The translations under genes were made by a program, and so were the position numbers. Below the pieces are notes generated by a model. That model did no database searches. It saw only the letters and a list, made by a program, of their open reading frames with translations, and had not been told where the DNA came from. This document shows positions 1 to 12,908 of a stretch of 64,000 nt of DNA, in pieces (the first letter of the stretch is position 1; each line of letters starts with the position of its first letter). Origin of the DNA: Phocoena phocoena (Eukaryota; Chordata; Mammalia; Artiodactyla; Phocoenidae). The stretch is from NCBI RefSeq assembly GCF_963924675.1, contig NC_089222.1:141482281-141546280 (forward strand), given 5' to 3'.

Positions 1-289
1 CAGCTCAGAATGGGGCCTGGAGGGACCTGTATGGGTTCCTGAGCAGCGCCCCTCTAACCACAGGGCATGAGAAGTAGAGTCGGAGTGAACGCCTGGGACA
101 CTGTGGGAGATGCAACCTTCCCAGTCTCCCCCTGGGACAGCGGCAACTGTTCCCACCTGCTCTGCCGGAGACTCCCTGGCCTCTCTCTGTGCCTCCTATA
201 AGTCAGACATAACCTACAATTATGAGTTTTATTGTCCAAATTAGATAAGGGCTTAGAATAAGTTGTAGCTATAGTTGTTATAATGTTTT

Positions 290-690
290 CCCTCTGCTCA
301 AAATCCTCCAGTGGCATTTTATCACATTTAAAATCAAGTCCAAAGTTTGACCATGGATCTAGCCCCTGCCTAGCTCTATGGCCTCATTTTGTTCATTGCA
401 CTCCGAGCGCAATGGTTTCCCCACTAGTTCTCAGATGTAACCCACTTCTACCTCGAAACTTTGCACTTGCCATTCCATCTGCCTGGGCTGCTCTCTCCAA
501 GCATGTGCACACCTCGTTTCCTTACTTCATTCTGTTCTCTGCAGGGCATTATGTTACATCCTCATCTGCATGTCCTTCTCCCCATGGGGATGTATGCTTC
601 ATGCCGGTAAACTTGTTCAAGGAATAAGCAGTGTCTAGTACAGTCCCTGACATCAGGTGATACTCAGTGAATACTGCTGATTGGATAAGG
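290..690 (+). repeat. L2 LINE 3' fragment
   Basis: The order of phrases is typical of the L2 3' region: a 'ctcaaaatcctccagtggc' block, a 'gcctgggctgctct' block, and a tail like the L2 end ('gatactcagtgaatactg'). It is heavily diverged, as expected of a mammal-wide repeat. The open frames here are shadows of it. Confidence 0.7.
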
Positions 691-1334
691 GAACAGGTCT
701 GACAAGGGGCAGCTGGGGGACCAAGAGGGGCTCCTGTGGGTCAGTAGGCAGTGACCCCATGGCCAGAGACCAGATGGGACTGTAGGCATCTCAGCAGATG
801 CCAGCACGGAGGGTGACAGATAACTGAGGACCCACAGCACTGATGCCACCGCCCCCAGGAGGCCATGGGAGAGGAAAGATCTTAAATCAACTGAGAAACC
901 TTGAAATAGCAAAGATTACCTCAAACTGGTAGAAATAACTTTTCAGTGGCTGGGTAGAAGGGGGCCTCCAAACAGAAGAAGGAAAAAGACGTAAGTAAGT
1001 AAGGGGAGAAAATACACGTTCTTTCCCTCGGAGGGATACCGGCCCCAGTAACATTGAAGAAATGCTGCTGGTATTCACCACTCTCCCTCCACCAGGTACC
1101 GACCTCCCTGCTCTGGGATGTGCCCGAGACCTTCGGGTTGCCACTGACCCTCAGCTGTCATTCCTCCACAGACCTCTCTTACCCCAACCCAGAGCATCAT
1201 GCTATGAATGCCAATTTGGATGGGGCTCCTCAACCTAAATAAGACTCCTCAACCTCTCAGGGGTATTGAGCTCAGCTTGACTTGCTGGGGGGAGCAGTAT
1301 GATTGAGCTGAGCCCCATTACCTGCTGATGATCT

Positions 1335-1840
1335 GTCCACTTCCTATTTAGTTTGGATGCCTCCAGCCACAAATAAGAAAACCCTGACCCACACCGGCTT
1401 AGACAGAAAAGCAATCAAGTAATTGGTCCTCTCACAGTGATGAATTCAGAGGCGGGGGGGACTGCAAATGCAGTAGCTTAGGGATAAATCTCAACTTTTC
1501 TGGTTTTCTTGACTCTACCTTCCTTTATGTTTTGGTTTATCCTCAAGATGGTGCTAAAATGGTTGCCATGATAGAGTATCTGGAGGTATCACCTCCAGAT
1601 AGGGCCAAGAATTAAGAGATGAACATCTCCTGCTGAGTCTACAATTAAGATTAAGGAAATCTTTTCAAAAATATCACAGAAGATTTCTTACATTTCATTG
1701 ACCAAAACTGGTCACATGCCCATCCTTAAACCAATTATGCTCAGAGGGAGAAGGCTGCCCTTGGTTGGTTCAGACTAGAGTTCACATCCACTAGTGTAGA
1801 CAGATTAGGATTTACCTGCTGGAGCAGGTGACCTAGCTGT
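1335..1840. repeat. Probable ancient interspersed repeat, family not assigned
   Basis: Phrases such as 'attgaccaaaactggtcaca' followed by 'tgcccatccttaaaccaat' recur in mammalian interspersed repeats I have seen, but I cannot place the family or orientation with confidence. Confidence 0.4.
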
Positions 1841-1889
1841 GGTGTGCTTCCCTCAAACACAAGATTCTGCAAAAGATCTCTGTTATCAC

Positions 1890-2305
1890 TGAGTGCATTT
1901 GTGTAACAAAGTACCACAGACTGGTGATTTAAAGAACAGAAATTTATTCTACCACAGTTTTGGAGGCCAGAAACCCGAAATCAAGGTTTTGGTAGGGCCA
2001 TGGTCCCTCTGAAGACTCTAGGGGAGAATCCTTCCTGGCCTCTTCCAGCTTCCCTTGGCTGTGGAAGCATAACTCCAATCTCTGTCTTCACAAGACTGAT
2101 TCACTCCATGTCTGTGCCCAAATTTCTCCTTTTTGTATGACATCACTATGATTGGATTGAGGGCTACACGACTCCAGTAATACCTCCTTCTAACTCATTC
2201 CCTCTGCAAGAAACCCTGTTTCCAAATGAGGTCATATTTGGAGATACTAGGGGTTAGGACTTCAATATATGAATTTTAAGGGGACACGAATAAACACTTA
2301 ACACT
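1890..2305 (-). mobile_element. MaLR-type solo LTR (MLT1-like)
   Basis: The plus strand reads as the reverse complement of a MaLR (ERVL-related) LTR. It has the 'acagaaatttattct' and 'cagttttggaggccag' blocks near one end and the 'ggggttaggacttcaatat' plus 'gaattttaaggggacac' blocks near the other. No internal retroviral region adjoins it, so it is a solo LTR left by recombination. It is old and diverged; the exact subfamily is uncertain. Confidence 0.7.
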
Positions 2306-2784
2306 GAGAGAGGAGGGGAACTGAAATGGGGCTGGCAACAAATAGTAGCTGCTCTAGAAGCCTTCCCATCTGACAGATCCCTTCTTAACCCCAAAGACTC
2401 TTTAGCTGGGAGACTCTCAGGCTCACTGAAGAAGAGAAATGCAAACGTTTAGCTGCCCTACCTGGAAGGAGCCACCATCCAGCATTGGCATTACAGCCAC
2501 TTGGGGTCTCCCACCAGCTCACAGGTCCCCCTATGTTTTTCCACACTTCCTTTCCCATGCATGTCCCCATCCTCTACTTCTGAACATGGACAAGGCCATG
2601 AAAGCTGCAGATACTTTTGACAACTGGGCTTCAGACTATGAGTGCGTGCATATGTGTAAGATATGGTCAGGGGGTTGCTGGTGGGCTCCACAGTTATGAA
2701 AGTGTGTAAACTGGGTGATTTGGACTCAGGGACACCTTGTAGTCTCTGACCGGCACAGATGTGTCTCGGGCGCGGGTGTAATTT

Positions 2785-3050
2785 TGGAATGATGATGATG
2801 ACAATAACACCAGCATTCACAGCCTCCACCTAAAGAATACCTGCTACTCACCTGCACCCACCTAATACCTAAGCTCTTCTGTGTGATGGCTCACGTCAGC
2901 CTCACAGCAACCCTGAGAGGAGAGAGAGGTCTGTGGTTGTCTCTGTTTCACGTAGGCTTGCACAGAGGGTGAGTCACCTGTCCCAGGGCACAGGGTTGGA
3001 AGGGGCAGAACCTCCACAGTGTGAGTCTGGATCCAGACTGCTGACCACAA
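2785..3050 (-). repeat. MIR-family SINE
   Basis: The reverse-complement MIR core is visible: a 'cctcacagcaaccctgagag' block, an altered 'gtttcacgtag' (for the usual 'tttacagatg'), then 'gtgagtcacctgtcccaggg' and 'cacagggttgg'. It is diverged, perhaps the MIR3 subtype. Confidence 0.65.
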
Positions 3051-3352
3051 GTGTATATGCCTTTGATTCATTTATGTTTCTTCTGCTCCAAGGCTGCAAT
3101 AAGAGTGTGGACATGAAGCAAAGCTGATGAAGTATTAAAACCCAGTTTTCAGTAAAACCTAGTTTTCCACTGATTCATGGCTCTTTATTCCTCCTCAGCT
3201 CTTGTGACCCTATTGTCATGTACTGGTCACTTCCATCCGGATGCTCTGAGATACCCTGCATGAAAAGCACGACACACAGTCTTCATTTCAGGCCATCCCG
3301 GCCGTGATTTTCTAGAACAGTCGTGCTGACCTTGTTTTGCATCAGGAATCCC

Positions 3353-3557
3353 TTTTTTTTTTTTTGTGGTACGCGGGCCGCTCACTGCTGTGGCCTCTCC
3401 TGTTGTGGAGCACAGGCTCTGGACATGCAGGCTCAGCGGCCATAGCTCAACGGCCCAGCCTCTCCGTGGCATGTGGGATCCTCCCGGACCGGGGCATGAA
3501 CCCGTGTCCCCTGCATCGGCAGGCGGACTCCCAACCACTGCGCCACCAGGGAAGCCC
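3353..3557 (-). mobile_element. CHR-2 SINE (tRNA-Glu-derived)
   Basis: The plus strand begins with the T-run (poly-A tail of the minus-strand element) and ends with 'ccaccagggaagccc', the complement of the SINE head. The tRNA-like B box region is present ('gcatgaacccgtgtcccctg' on this strand). It is flanked by a direct duplication aggaatccc at 3344-3352 and 3558-3566, so the ends are well defined. Confidence 0.93.
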
Positions 3558-5420
3558 AGGAATCCCTTTAAAGATATAAAGGCTACAGTGTTTCTTCCCA
3601 GAAAACACACACATTTTTTCATATGATTTCAAGGGATAGCACAATCCCACAGGATCAGCTACAACCTTCCGGGGCCCAGGAGCCAAGGTTCTGAAGGCTT
3701 CATTTAGAAGCTCTCAAATTAAAATAATAGAGGGAAAGCAGCATTAGACTGAGATACACACAAGCAATCTTGACAGTTTAAGGAACAAAAAAAACTGTAA
3801 TTTAGTGTTTTTATGTGGGCAAACTTTACTCCCGCTACTTCTGTGAGCACAAAACAAAGGAAAAAAACAAGCGTGTATCTCTTGTTCTTAAAGAGTGGCC
3901 TTTACAGAGTGACAAGGAGGAACCTGGGAGCACCCTGTGGAAGGGACTGAGGCCACCGCAGCCTCACTGTGGGGCAGCCCAGGGTGGCGCCCCTTCCTTC
4001 CCTTCAGAGACCACAGAGCAGCAATTCAGGTGTTCCCGCAGATACCTGTACATCCCAGAGGCAGCACATGAGGGCGGGAAGTAACAGAGGGTGGATGGAC
4101 TATGGAAGGCTGTTTATGGATTCTTTTATTTTACGGGCGGGGGGGATGGGTTATTGTATTCCAAGCCCAACACCCACTCTGGCAATAGCAGGACATGAGG
4201 TGGCCTGAAGTCAAAGCACATTACTGAGGTCTGTCCAGAATTGGCCAAGGCCTGGGGACTGTTTGACCAAAGCTGACTCAAGCTGGCGCGTGCACATGCC
4301 GTGCACACGCATGTGTCCCCACATGGGACCCAGGGACCTGCCCAGAGGGAGGCCTGAGGACCAAGGCTGGACGGGATCCCTTCCAGGCTGGCTCCGGAAG
4401 CCAGAGATGGTGAGATGGGTTCCACAAATAACCGACTCTCCAGGGAGGTGCCTGCTCCTGGTTGATAAGGGATGCTCTCCTACACGGCACGCGGGGATCA
4501 GAAGGGACCTGTGCATAGCAGCAGACAAAAGAAGAGCTGCCTGGGCATCGTGGGCCACAGATCCAAACAGAAAGATAGCAGGGTTCCTGGAGACACACAG
4601 GCTCAGACCAGCCAGGGGCAGAAAGCTGGGATGGTGAGGATGCGATTTGGGCACCTGGGAGAAGACAGCTCAACCGCCTGAAAGATTCTGCAGTTTGGGG
4701 AACTATTTTCTTAGCACAAAAGACCACGTTCCCCAAGTGGGGAGGCTTCTTTTATTTTCCCCAAGTGGTGAGGCTTCTGCAGCCTCTGGTGGGCCTGGGG
4801 TGAGGGGCACAGTGCTGTCAACAAAGGCCACATTTGATTGAAAGTGGAGTGCAGTTCCCCTGTCTTTCCTGCCAAAGGTCCTTAACATTTTCTGATGTTT
4901 GGGGTCCCTATTCCTGGGATGATTTTTCGTAAAGGATAAATTAGAATTGAGATAATGTAGAACCAGAAGCAAGAATACCAACAAAACTGGGAGGATTTGC
5001 ACTGATTATTTTTCTGTCTCATTGATGGCTTTCCATGACCACTCCTTCCAAACTTGGTTGCCTTCTGTCTTCCCTGCCCACAGTCTCATCATGCCTGATT
5101 CCAAAAAAGGGTCGGGGGGAGGCATTCATTGTTAAGTTGCTTTATCATTAGATTAGCGAGTTTTGAAAGCATTGGAGTCGTGGTAAGAAAACTTCCCAGA
5201 GAGGAGACCCAGCCAGTGCCAGTGCATGGTCCCCAGTGTCCTCAGTGAGACCTCAACACTAGGCTCTATCAGCAGAGTTCGGGTCTTTAAAATACGTGTA
5301 AAACCCAGCACCAGCCATCCTGGGCTGGAGTTCTCATCTGAGAAGCTGTCTTAATTTCCTGACATGCCTTATCAGGCAGAAAGTTCTCTCCTACTGCATT
5401 TAAAAATATTTGCAGACCAG

Positions 5421-5438
5421 TTTTTTTTTTTTTTTTTT
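5421..5438. repeat. T18 homopolymer
   Basis: An uninterrupted run of 18 T. It could be a remnant poly-A tail of a minus-strand retroposon, but no body is recognisable beside it. Confidence 0.9.
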
Positions 5439-5943
5439 AATGACTTATAGAAAAGGGAGAGTCCTTACTATTCTTACGGAAAGCAGTGCAATTTCTTTTG
5501 AAACATTAAAGAAATTGTGCCTGATGTAAGCCTGGGTAGCGTCAGATGAGAAGAGCCTTGCTGCAGTGCCAGGTATAATCCCGTTACCAGTGCAGCGACA
5601 TACAATCTGCTTGCAGCCAGGCACCTGCTCTGTCCCCGGCAGGTCAGAACCAATGCTCTCCATTCCCACTTCCTCCCGTTTTCTCAGTAAAAGAGCTGTA
5701 CGCCAAGTGGCAGGTCTCCCATTGCCATGTGCAGAGCCTAAACGTGTCAGTTTTCATACCCTTAACAGTCTTGCCAAGCAAATATACAAAGAACAAGCGA
5801 AAGCCATCCCTGTGTTAGCTATTGTTTTTGTTTAAATGGTATCATTTGAGCAACAGTTAGAGATACTGTATATCTTTTGTCTTCGTGTTTCTATATCTCT
5901 TTATTAAATTATGTTTTTACTTTTCAGAATTTAAATATTATGA

Positions 5944-6002
5944 TTTTTTTAACATCTTTATTGGAGTATAATTGCTTTACAATGTTGTTTTAGTTCCTGC
6001 TG
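5944..6002 (-). mobile_element. Very short L1 3' end
   Basis: About 50 bp match the reverse complement of the terminal artiodactyl L1 3' UTR (T-run, then 'aacatctttattggagtata' and 'attgctttacaatg'). It is a severely 5'-truncated insertion. A possible imperfect duplication (aatattatg / aaattatg) flanks it. Confidence 0.75.
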
Positions 6003-7290
6003 AAATTATGTATAAAGCCACCGGAGGGTTATCAAGAACTGGTAAAATTAACTGTTCCATAAATGTGCCTCTCTGCTAGCAGTTTGTATAGTTTGAGAGA
6101 GAGAAACTAAGATTGACAAACCCTAAGAACAGTTTTCTTTGACGAACACTCGCTTTAAATGTTTCTTTCTCTAATCCCCTCTACATAGCGGGTAGAGCAT
6201 CCAAACACAGTTACCTCTTGCCTTGAGTCTTTTGATTTCTTGTATCTGCTCTCTCTGTTCTCTCTCCCTTGAGCGCCTCTGTTTACCCCCAACAATTCTA
6301 TCTTTCGAAATCCACTGCACCCTTTAGGACTGAACTCAGAGGCCATGGGTACCATTCTGTAGGCACTGATTCTCCAGGGGGTGTAAACCACGCCCTCATC
6401 TGTGCATTCCCAGTGTCCCATGCTCCATCCTGACACCAACGCGTTGTGCGTGTGTGGACAGAACTGTCCACACCCAGGTCTGATGGACCCACAGGAAAAT
6501 AAGCTCACTAAGGGCAGGGGGACATCTTTGTGGTCCCACATCCACTACCAGCATCAAAGGTATGGAGAGAGGAGATGTGGGGAAATCTTCAAGTTCTACA
6601 TTTTCAAATTCTACCCACTTTTAAAGATTTTTTTCCCCTGACGCTTTCCTTAATCCGCTCAAAATGATGGTTCTGTCCTCCTTTGAAAGGCACATCTCTG
6701 TGCACCTTATTCCTTCCCTTGCACTATGATTAGCAGGCTGCCTCCTTTCTCAAGACATAAGCTCTCTCATTCATGAAGGTAAGGTCTATGGTTGATTGTA
6801 TTTACATCCTTCATGGGGCACTGTATCTATTAGAGCTTAGATACATATATGAGTGCGATAGAAAAAAATGCTTTATAAATTTTAAAAATGTTAAAGCAAT
6901 TGCAAAATACATTTCTTTTGTTGGGGAAAAATGGATCAACATTGGTCAGTATTGGTCTTCAGATCTTGGGTTTCCTTAATATTTCACCAACTTAGTTTTA
7001 AAAATTATGATTTCAACTTTGTATTTAAGTGATATGACAATTTTTCTTCAGATTCTTGAAAATCAGTTCCTCTGGAGTATAATATTTAGAAGTCAAAAGT
7101 ATGTATTGGATATGTCCACAATATATTTCAAAGCAACCTTATTTCAGAACTTTAATTTGTCTATGATATAAAAGTATACCGAATAGACAGCTTGATATTT
7201 TCACTGTCCTATTAGAAAAAATGGGTTAACTAGAATAACTTCTTAATAAAATAGGATGGAGACTAGTCTGTGTGTAGCTAGCCTTTAAAT

Positions 7291-7319
7291 CTCTCTCTAT
7301 CTCTCACACACACACACAC
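7291..7319. repeat. CT/CA compound microsatellite
   Basis: A short CT-rich stretch passes into about nine CA units. It is a likely polymorphic simple repeat, with no sign of function. Confidence 0.85.
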
Positions 7320-8089
7320 CACTGGAATTCACTTTTAAATACAATCTCTCTAATAAATGATATGATAGAGATCCTTGACAACCTACAGAAAGCATAATTA
7401 AAATAAAAAAGAGGAAGTCCGATCAAAACCTTGTAGTCAGGAAGAAATCACAATCTATCCAGTAGCAAAGAATACAAACGGAGAAAGACATAAGTCATTC
7501 ACTTAAACTAGATGTACAACCATTTGCTAATGAGCAGTACTCAGTAGAAGTTGGTCTACTTTGGTTCTTTCTTTGGTGGTTTAGTTAGCAAAGTATAAAA
7601 ATAATTTCACTATAAAGTGCCCTTTCCTAAAAAATGGGTCAGCAACACAGACCCTAAGCATAGTGCTACGTGTTCTTTGTTCTTGTAGATGTGTGTGTTG
7701 ATAATAAGGTTTCTGCTTTCTGGATTTCAGAAGGATCTTAAAAAGGAAATCTATGGACAAGCCAGCTTGCAGATAATAAAAAGCATGAATAGACCTCTGA
7801 AAGGAACACATCTGAGAGCGTGCACTGGGCTTTTCCACAATGAAATCAACAGGAGAGAAATGTGGGTGCCAAAGGCAGGGACCCACTCGTCTGCTAGTTT
7901 ACGCAGAGCCTGTAGCCACAGCCAAGGGACCCATAGGCTTGACAATCGCTGAACTTCTACCGTCCTCTTTAACTATATTTTTAGGACAGGAAACCCCCAG
8001 CTGCAGCAAATCACATTTTGTTTTTGTTGTGTTTTGTTTTTAAACAGTATGCATGGAGACCACTGAAAATGGAAGCCCCCAAAGCCCTA

Positions 8090-8359
<270 letters not shown>

Positions 8360-9029
8360 TCAAGGACACCAGACCAATGAAGGGAAGTGATGGACGCCAA
8401 ACACACAGCCTAGAGGACAGGCATCAGATACACCAAGAATTTTTTCTTTCCTCCGACGATGAAATTCTTGTTTATGGAGAAACATGTTTATTTAAAATGA
8501 CAGTATTTCAAACTCTGAGATAAAGAGTAAGAGAACTTACAGATAGTTTCTACAGTTCATCAAATTTGATGAGCATTAAGCAGTTGATAAATTATTCACA
8601 GAAATCACAGTAGAATGACTACAGAAGTAGACATCTCTTGTGTAACTAAATACATTTTTTGTGTCCCTAGGGACTTAATCTGCATGTAAACAAGGAGTGC
8701 TTCAGGGACAAGGCATTTGAAGACCTCACAGGATGAGCACCTCTGAGACTACAAGGAGAAAACTAATACTGCAGACTTCCCTTCTAAGTGTGGTTTATTC
8801 CAGTCTAGAAACACCATGTACTATCAGCATCATTGAATATTATTAAACAGATAAGTCAGATCACTGCACTAAGACAGCACGAATTAAAACACTGCTCTCC
8901 TCTGAGTGCTTGCATTCAAGGAAATAGTGGCCCAGATGTGGTATGCTATTGTCATAGATGTGATGTGATCCACATAAAAGATCCATATAAAACTAATTTA
9001 GAAAATAAATTTAGAAATAATAAAACAGA

Positions 9030-11402
9030 GGATTAAGGCCTCGGGAGATTTCTGGGAAGATGGTAGTTGGATGAATCGGATGAATCTGCTATGTTGTTTG
9101 CCCCTCTTCTGGATGGACCACTCCATCTTCCTGGAGAAAGCTCAAATCATGGGCCAAGTGTGTGTTCTAGAGAAGAGCTGCTGGTCTGTGTGTCCCCAGA
9201 ACCTACATGGGACCTGAACAGGTGGGTGGTCACCCGTTCATGCAGGAAACTTCAGACTTTGCATCTGGGGAAGTGAAATGAAGAGGGGGATACACTTCCT
9301 CCTGTTGTCTCCTCCCAAACTGACCATTTACCTATTGGTATCCCTCAGGTCACAGTGGCAGAGACTGTGGCTATGCCTTCCCTTACCTATTTCAGCTCCA
9401 CCAAAGAGACAAAGGAAATTAATCATGTATCTGAGGGAACCTTTCATAATGAATTACAAGAACAAGCAGAATCCCTACAACAGATGGTTTCTATCAAAAC
9501 ACAACTGTTAGAGAGTATATACGGAAACTTGAATTTAAAAAACAGAGTTCTATTTCTGCTCAGGATGGAGAAAGACACAAAAGAATATCACTTCCATTCT
9601 AACAACAAGAAAGAGACTGTTAATCTACAAAATCATGCTTTTCTTTGAATGAATCAGAAAGTGGAAGTCACAGGCAACTGGGTAAACTTAGTTGCAAAGA
9701 ATTAAAAGCCCTACAAGGAGATAAGGTACAAGTAAACAATTTCATCTTTAGGACAGGGTGAGAGGAAAAGGACCTGGGCATACAAGCAGGTAGGAAGTAA
9801 AGAACTAGAAATAAGTATAACCTACTTCAGTTGCTACTCTTTCATGCATCATGACCAAAATTCAATAAAATATTATGAGATGCACAAATACAAAAGCAAG
9901 AAAAAAGAACCAGAGAAGAAATGATCAATAGTTTTGAAATCTTGGTATGGAACTATCAGACAGGGACTTTACAACAACTATGGTTAATGCCCATAAACAG
10001 GTGGGGATTCAGAAAGAATATTAAAACTACACAAAAGAGACAGACAGATAAATAAAATGTCAGAAACAACAAACACAATATTAGATCGAAAGAATTCCTT
10101 AAGCTAATCAGCAGATTGAACAAAGCAGAGAAAATAGTGAACTTGAAGCTAGGTCAACAGAAATTATCCAAATCAAAACAAAAAGTGCAAAAGAGTGAAA
10201 AATACAGAATAGATTGTCCTAGAGCTCTAGAACAATATCAAATATTCTAATATTGAGTAATTATAGTTTCAAAAGGAGAAGAAAGACAGGGGCAGAAGAA
10301 ATAATATTTGAAATATAGAAGGCTTTAATACCACTATCACTCAGTTTGACTTAACTGACATTTATAGAATTCTACACCATGCAGTAGCAGAATACATACT
10401 GGTTTCGAGTGCACATGGAACAGATATCCAGAAAGACAATATTTTGGGCCATAATACAAATTTCAATAGATGTTCAAAAATAAAATAATACAAATCACTT
10501 TCTAGCTCCATAGAAAAACTAAAATCGAAATCAATAACAGAGGTATATCTGGGAAAACCTCAAATATTTGAAACTTAAACAATACGCTTCTAAAAAAACT
10601 CATGAGTCAAAGAAGAAATCACCAGAGTAATTAGAAAAAATACATTCTGAGTTAAATAAGAATGCAAAAACAACATATCAAAATATCTGAGATGCAGCTA
10701 AAAGCAACACTTAGATGGAAGTTTGTAGCTTTAAGTGTTTGTATTGGAAAAGGAAAAAGATCACAAATCAATGATCTAAGCATCCCTCTTAAGAAGCTAT
10801 TACAGGAAGAGCAAATGAAACTCAAAGTAAGGAGAAGTAAGGAAATAATAAACAGGAAAACTGAAATCAGTGAAATAAAAAACAGAAAACTGTAGAGAAA
10901 ATCAATAAAACCAAAAGCCAGTTCTTTGAAAAAAAAAAAATACAAAAACCTCTAGCTGGACTGATCAAGAAAAGAGAAGAGACATTAGTTACAAGTAACT
11001 ATAATGAAAAAGGCCATCACTGCGGTCCCTACTTGAATTAAAAGGATAATAGGAAAATATTAGGAATAACTTTGTGTCAATAAGTTTAAAAAGTTATATT
11101 AAATAGATAAATTTCTGGAAAGACACAAACTCTTAAAGATCACTCAAGAAAAATTAGATAAACTTAATAGTCCTGTATCTATAAAGTTAATTTGTAGTTA
11201 ACAGCTTTCCACAAAGAACAATCAAAGCCAGACAGCTTCATTAGTGAATACTACCTAACACCTAAAGAAAAAACAATTTTTTACACAAAGTCTTTCAGAA
11301 AATACAATAAAACACTTTACCACTGATTTTATGAGGCCAGCAACACCTTGCTATCAAAATCAAAGACCTGAGAACTAGAAACCAATATCCCAACATAGAC
11401 AT
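9030..11402 (+). mobile_element. Ancient L1, left part (interrupted by a younger L1)
   Basis: Decayed L1 sequence on the plus strand. An L1 5'-like 'gagatttctgggaagatggt' occurs near 9045, an ORF1-region phrase 'gaactatcagacagggact' at about 9950, and endonuclease-region traces ('caagtgcacatggaac'-like) at about 10410. Many stops and indels occur, and no long frame survives. The same element resumes after the young L1 at 17065. The left boundary is approximate. Confidence 0.65.
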
Positions 11403-11734
11403 AAAAATCCTTAACCAGCCAAGCCAGGACTGGGAGCTGGGAGCAGGGAGCCAGCCGGGCTCTTGGACAGGCCTGGTGAGCGTAGTGGCGCAGGATCTTT
11501 GTGCTCTGCCAGGTGTCAGGCCTGAGCCTCTGAGGTGGGAGAGCAGAGTTCAGGACATTGGCCACCAGAGACCTCCCAGACCCTCATAATATCCATCGGC
11601 CAGAGCTCTCATGGAGATCTCTGTCTCAACACTAAGACCCAGCTCCACTCAACAACCAGCAAGCTACAGTGCTGGACACCTTTTGCCAAACAACTACCAA
11701 GACAAGAACACAACCCCGCCCATTAGCAGAGAGG

Positions 11735-12836
11735 ATGTCTAAAATCATAAAGAGGTCAAAGACACCCCAAAACGCACCACTGGCTGCAGCCCTGCCCACC
11801 AGAAAGACAAGATCCAGCCCCACCCATGAGAACACAGGCACCAGTCCCCTCCACCAGGAAGCCTACACAGGCCACTGAACCAACCTTACCCACTGGGGGC
11901 AGACACCAAAAAACAATGGGAACTACAAACCTGCAGTCTGTGAAAAGGAGACCCCAAACACAGTAAGTTTACCAAAATACACAGCATATGAAGGAGCAAG
12001 GAAAAAAGCAACCAGACCAAAGAAATGAAGAGGGAATAGGCAGTCTACCTGAAAAAGAATTCAGAGTGATGAGAGTAAAGATGATCCAAAATCTTGGAAA
12101 TAGAATGGAGAAAATACAAGAAACGTTTAACAAAGATGTTGAAGAACTAAAGAGCAAACAAACAATGATGGACAACACATTAAATGCAATTAAAACTTCG
12201 CTAGAAGGAATCAATAGCAGAATAACTGAGGCAGAAGAATGGATAAGTGACCTGAAAGATAAAATAGTGGAAATAACTACTGCAGAGCAGACTAAAGAAA
12301 AAAGAATGAAAAGAATTGAGAACAGTCTCAGAGACCTCTTGGACAACATTAAACTCACCAACATTTGAATTACAGGGGTCCCAGAAGAAGAGAAAAAGAA
12401 AGGGACTGAGAAAATATTTGAAGAGATTATAGTTGAAAACTTCCCTAATTTGGGAAAGGAAATAGTCACTAAAGTCGAGGAAGCCCAGAGAGTCCCATAC
12501 AGGATAAATCCAAGGAGAAGCATGCCAAGACACATATTCATCAAACTATCAAAAATTAAATACAAAGAAAAAATATTAAAAGCAGCAAGGGAAAAGCAAC
12601 AAATAACATACAAGGGAATCCCCATAAGGTAAACAGCTGACCTTTCAGCAGAAACTCTGCAAGCCAGAAGGGAGTGAGAGGACATATTTAAAGTGATGAA
12701 AGGAAAAAATCTACAACCAAGATTACTCTACACAGCAAGGATCTCATTCAGATTTGATGGAGAAATTAAAACCTTAAAAGACAAGCAAAAGCTAAGAGAA
12801 TTCAGCACCACTAACCAGCTTTACAACAAATGCTAA
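11735..12836 (+). pseudogene. L1 ORF1 (RNA-binding chaperone), broken
   Basis: In working L1s this protein coats the L1 RNA as a coiled-coil trimer. Here the ATG at 11735 opens a short frame (MSKIIKRSK...) ending at 11878. The main body continues in another frame from about 11988. Visible there are the coiled-coil segment with heptad-like spacing ('NRMEKIQETFNKDVEELKSK'), the central RNA-recognition part ('MPRHIFIKLSKIKYKEKILK'), and the C-terminal 'TADLSAETLQARRE' motif. In that frame there are premature stops at 12366, 12630 and 12675 before the expected end near 12836. At least one frameshift plus three stops make it a pseudogene. Confidence 0.88.
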
Positions 12837-12908
12837 AGGAACTTCCCTAAGCAGGAAACACAAGAGAATGAAAAGACCTACAATGACAAACCCAGAACAA
12901 TTAAGAAA

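Noticed and set aside
3227..3622. Minus-strand 131-codon open frame and similar frames at 18453, 35147 and 58350
   Set aside because: These are repeated translations of CHR-2 SINE bodies, with the same peptides recurring at each SINE.
11969..12685. Minus-strand open frame of 238 codons with many hydrophobic residues
   Set aside because: It is the antisense of L1 ORF1. The hydrophobic look comes from the complement of Lys/Glu-rich coiled-coil codons.
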